Origin: Mangrovibacterium lignilyticum
GTDB lineage: Bacteria > Bacteroidota > Bacteroidia > Bacteroidales > Prolixibacteraceae
Assembly: GCF_010882175.1 (NCBI RefSeq)
Contig: NZ_WKLH01000001.1
Span: 496,001-560,000, forward strand
DNA length: 64,000 nucleotides
Direction: 5' to 3'
Shown: positions 61,890 to 64,000 of the stretch, piece after piece
How the letters are laid out: each line of letters opens with the position of its first letter
How positions within the stretch are numbered: position 1 is the first letter of the stretch
The notes under the pieces: generated by a model
The model's database searches: none
What the model saw: only the letters and a program-made list of their open reading frames with translations
Told to the model about the DNA's origin: nothing
Program-made: the position numbers and the translations under genes

Positions 61890-63443
61890 ATGGAGACAGA
61901 AAAGATTCAAAAGCGGGTGATCAATGCAGACGAAATCGAGCGTTGTATTTCGGTGTTGGAACATCTGCTTGAAAATGGTGATCAACTCATTCACTTAAGT
62001 GAGGAACAACGGATAAAGCTGATGAAAGCTGCCGGGCAAATTACCCGCCCGGACAGAGCTGAACGCAAAAAGCGCAACAAAGGCGTTAAAGCCAGCAAAA
62101 AGAAGGAGCTTTCGGAAATTAACCGCAAAGCCCGGGCAGCATCAAGCATTCGTACCGCCCGCCTGTCCAGTATTTTTGAGGCGCCCGAGCAAATCGCGTT
62201 GGGCGAAGCTCAGGCAAGCAACGGCAAACATATTCTCAGCTCCGAACACAACTGCTATGTCTGCAAGAAACGCTACACCGAAGTGCATCATTTTTACGAT
62301 GCCATGTGTACCGAATGCGGCGATTTGAACTACCGGAAGCGGTTTCAACGCTGCGACATGACCGGACAGATTGCGCTGATTACCGGTTCGCGCCTCAAAA
62401 TCGGCTACCATGCCACCCTGATGATGTTGCGCTCGGGTGCAACCGTTATCGCAACAACTCGTTTCCCTGCCGATTCTGCCATTCGCTTTGCCAAAGAAAA
62501 AGATTTTGCCGACTGGGGCGACCGCCTTCACATTTACGGCCTCGACCTGCGCCATATTCCGAGCGTTGAACTGTTTGCCACCTATATCGAGCAGAAGTAC
62601 CAGCGACTGGACATTCTGATCAACAATGCGGCGCAAACGGTGCGTCGCCCAGCGAACTTTTATGCACACATGATGGCCCTCGAGAATCTTCCCCATCAGG
62701 AACATTCGGCCGACGTGCAGCAGTTGCTGTCGCATCACCAGCAATGTGTCAACGAAATTGAATATTTCAATCAAACCGAAGGCGAACACCAGAAAGCCTT
62801 GTCGGTGAACTGGAACAGCCAGACTCCCGGAATCGGCATCAAATCGTCGGCTCAGCTGTCGCAAATTCCCTATCGCATCGACAATTCGATTGATGCTGCC
62901 GAAGTTTTTCCGGAAGGGAAACTCGATGCTGACCTGCAACAGGTCGATCTGCGAAAAACCAACAGCTGGCGTCTCCGCATTGGCGAAGTTGCCCCGGTTG
63001 AGATGATGGAAGTGCAGCTGGTCAATTCCATTGCGCCATTTGTCTTGTGCAACCGACTTTCAACCTTAATGCGCAAAGATTATACGGGCAAAAAACACAT
63101 TGTGAATGTGTCGGCCATGGAAGGCAAGTTCCACACCTTCCGCAAGGAAGACCGCCACCCGCACACCAACATGGCGAAGGCGGCCCTCAATATGCTCGTG
63201 CATACTTCGGCCAGCGATTTGGCCAAGGACGGTATTTTTATGAATGCCGTGGATACCGGCTGGGTAACCGACGAAGATCCGGCAGAGCTGTCGAAATACA
63301 AACAGGACGTGCACGACTTTCAGCCTCCGCTCGACATTGTTGACGGAGCGGCCCGTGTATGCGATCCGTTTATCGACGGCATCAACACCGGCAAACACTG
63401 GTGCGGCAGGTTCCTGAAAGATTATTTCCCGATTAGCTGGTAG
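61890..63443 (+). CDS. SDR-superfamily protein with N-terminal zinc-ribbon extension and no catalytic Tyr
   Basis: This 517-aa protein has a helical N-terminus (1-110) with a basic [13 protein letters not shown] stretch. A C-x2-C-x14-C-x2-C knuckle follows (Cys122, 125, 140, 143; CYVCKK and CTECGD). The Rossmann domain begins at about 158 ([46 protein letters not shown]). The SDR Ser is in NVSAMEG (Ser408) and Asn in LVNSIAPF (Asn379). The YxxxK motif, however, reads T426-NMA-K430, so the catalytic Tyr is replaced. An insertion of about 100 residues sits between the NNAA and N-S-I motifs. The protein may bind NAD(P) without acting as a classic reductase. The neighbouring GC content appears higher than upstream. 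Confidence 0.8.
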   Translation: METEKIQKRVINADEIERCISVLEHLLENGDQLIHLSEEQRIKLMKAAGQITRPDRAERKKRNKGVKASKKKELSEINRKARAASSIRTARLSSIFEAPEQIALGEAQASNGKHILSSEHNCYVCKKRYTEVHHFYDAMCTECGDLNYRKRFQRCDMTGQIALITGSRLKIGYHATLMMLRSGATVIATTRFPADSAIRFAKEKDFADWGDRLHIYGLDLRHIPSVELFATYIEQKYQRLDILINNAAQTVRRPANFYAHMMALENLPHQEHSADVQQLLSHHQQCVNEIEYFNQTEGEHQKALSVNWNSQTPGIGIKSSAQLSQIPYRIDNSIDAAEVFPEGKLDADLQQVDLRKTNSWRLRIGEVAPVEMMEVQLVNSIAPFVLCNRLSTLMRKDYTGKKHIVNVSAMEGKFHTFRKEDRHPHTNMAKAALNMLVHTSASDLAKDGIFMNAVDTGWVTDEDPAELSKYKQDVHDFQPPLDIVDGAARVCDPFIDGINTGKHWCGRFLKDYFPISW

Positions 63444-63452
63444 CACGAAACA

Positions 63453-63491
63453 CCAACTGACCGGATGACTTCGAGTTACCCGGTCAGTTGG
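63453..63491. repeat. Dispersed hairpin repeat, copy 2
   Basis: The arms CCAACTGACCGG and CCGGTCAGTTGG pair perfectly (12 bp) around a loop with ACT-TCG-AGT. The 34 bases from 63455 match copy 1 at 48792 with four changes, clustered in the inner part of the hairpin. It lies 10 bases after the SDR stop codon and may act as its terminator. Confidence 0.75.
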
Positions 63492-63532
63492 CTACATACC
63501 TTCGAATTCGTTTCTTTTTATTTCTTTGTGTC

Positions 63533-64000
63533 ATGGATTTACTGCTTCTTTTCGACTATATCGGCACCTTTGTGTTCGCCATTAGCGGAACGCTGACAGC
63601 TGCCAACAAGCGGCTCGACTTTTTCGGGGCGACCATGATTGGTTTTGTTACCGCGGTTGGCGGAGGATCGCTGCGCGACATGATGCTGGGCGACCTGCCG
63701 GTGAGCTGGATGCGCGACCTCAACTACTTTTGGCTGATTATTGCCGGCGTGCTGGTGACCATTGTCTTCGGGAAAGTGGTGATGAAGCTGAAAAAAACAC
63801 TCTTCCTTTTCGATACCATCGGGATTGCCGTTTTCACCATTTTAGGATTGAAAAAAGCACTGCTCATGGGCATCAACATCCCCATGGCCGTGATGATGGG
63901 ACTGGCCTCGGCAGTGGTTGGCGGCGTTATTCGCGACACGCTGTGCAACGAGTTGCCGCTGATTTTCCACCGCGAAGTGTACGCCACGGCCTGCATTGTT
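63533..64000 (+). CDS. TRIC/UPF0126-type membrane channel (3' end cut by window edge)
   Basis: The frame starts at the ATG giving MDLLLLFDYIGTFVFAISG and stays open to the last base (156 codons). It is the UPF0126/trimeric intracellular cation channel family: two repeats of three helices. Repeat 1 contains FAISGTLTAANKRLDFFG and GFVTAVGGGSLRDMMLGD; repeat 2 contains FDTIGIAVFTILGLKKAL and GLASAVVGGVIRDTLCNELP. The paired GGG-x-RD motifs line the pore. Family members are normally about 205 aa, so roughly 50 residues are missing. Bacterial members may conduct cations or carry small solutes. Confidence 0.9.
   Translation, partial: MDLLLLFDYIGTFVFAISGTLTAANKRLDFFGATMIGFVTAVGGGSLRDMMLGDLPVSWMRDLNYFWLIIAGVLVTIVFGKVVMKLKKTLFLFDTIGIAVFTILGLKKALLMGINIPMAVMMGLASAVVGGVIRDTLCNELPLIFHREVYATACIV

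Noticed and set aside
62142-62939. 265-codon frame antisense to the SDR gene
   Set aside because: The sense strand has clear Rossmann and zinc-knuckle motifs, while the antisense product has none.

Overview
The window is a chromosomal segment of a Bacteroidota bacterium, most likely a marine or sediment member of the Marinilabiliales/Prolixibacteraceae type. The phylum call rests on several independent features: a SusC/SusD pair, gliding genes gldE and gldD in the mutY-ssb-gldE-gldD order typical of the phylum, DUF4924 and DUF6051 proteins, promoters of the TTTG-N19-TAnnTTTG type, and weak or absent Shine-Dalgarno sequences. The family-level call is an inference from protein style only. Almost everything is single-copy chromosomal gene content. 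There is no intact mobile element, phage or CRISPR array.

Layout. 0-6.3 kb: housekeeping genes (pth, an S4 RNA-binding protein, DUF4924), a convergent LysM-amidase/DCC pair, a 5'-nucleotidase split into two genes, and lnt. 6.3-8.3 kb: a tRNA-Ser(GCT)/tRNA-Pro(TGG) pair with a textbook promoter, followed by a decayed transposase and a membrane protein. 8.3-14.7 kb: an esterase, an MsbA-type exporter, purB, a lipocalin and a full-length NfeD protease. 14.9-19.6 kb: an iron/siderophore cassette (TonB receptor, siderophore-type esterase, PepSY reductase-like protein) with an unusual hairpin-rich leader. 19.7-26.8 kb: a metal permease fused to an HMA domain, an ICMT-like methyltransferase, dsbD, a membrane-tethered LuxR regulator and RNase G. 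26.9-31.7 kb: a 30-codon ribosomal-type protein, HU, mutY, ssb, gldE, gldD and a phosphopantetheinyl transferase. 31.8-36 kb: zwf-pgl, a broken DUF1801 gene and a DUF6051 hydrolase. 36.5-43 kb: a SusC/SusD pair and a PafA-like protein that has lost its active site. 43.1-47 kb: an MFS sugar transporter and a divergent LacI regulator sharing a 14-bp palindromic operator, then a 2-hydroxyacid dehydrogenase. 47-51 kb: an ABC-F protein, an Mth938-domain protein, a 42-bp tandem repeat array and a PL10 pectate lyase.

51-56 kb looks like a small accessory module. Two lipoproteins with near-identical leader peptides (one beta-barrel-like, one alpha/beta hydrolase) are followed by a membrane-spanning regulator with an N-terminal AraC HTH, a TolB-like domain and TPRs, and then a periplasmic TonB-C/TPR protein. 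A 25-bp sequence is shared by the leaders of the first and last genes. 56.3-60.3 kb is a lysine catabolic cluster: aminoadipate semialdehyde dehydrogenase, saccharopine dehydrogenase and a DUF1338 2-oxoadipate dioxygenase. The window ends with an MFS/POT-like transporter, an SDR protein with a zinc-ribbon extension and no catalytic tyrosine, and a truncated TRIC-type channel gene.

The observations most worth following are the dead PafA-family protein, the AraC-TolB-TPR module with its shared motif, the LacI operator pair, the 14-residue repeat array, and the Tyr-less zinc-ribbon SDR. No claim was checked by a database search. Family names come from recognised motifs.
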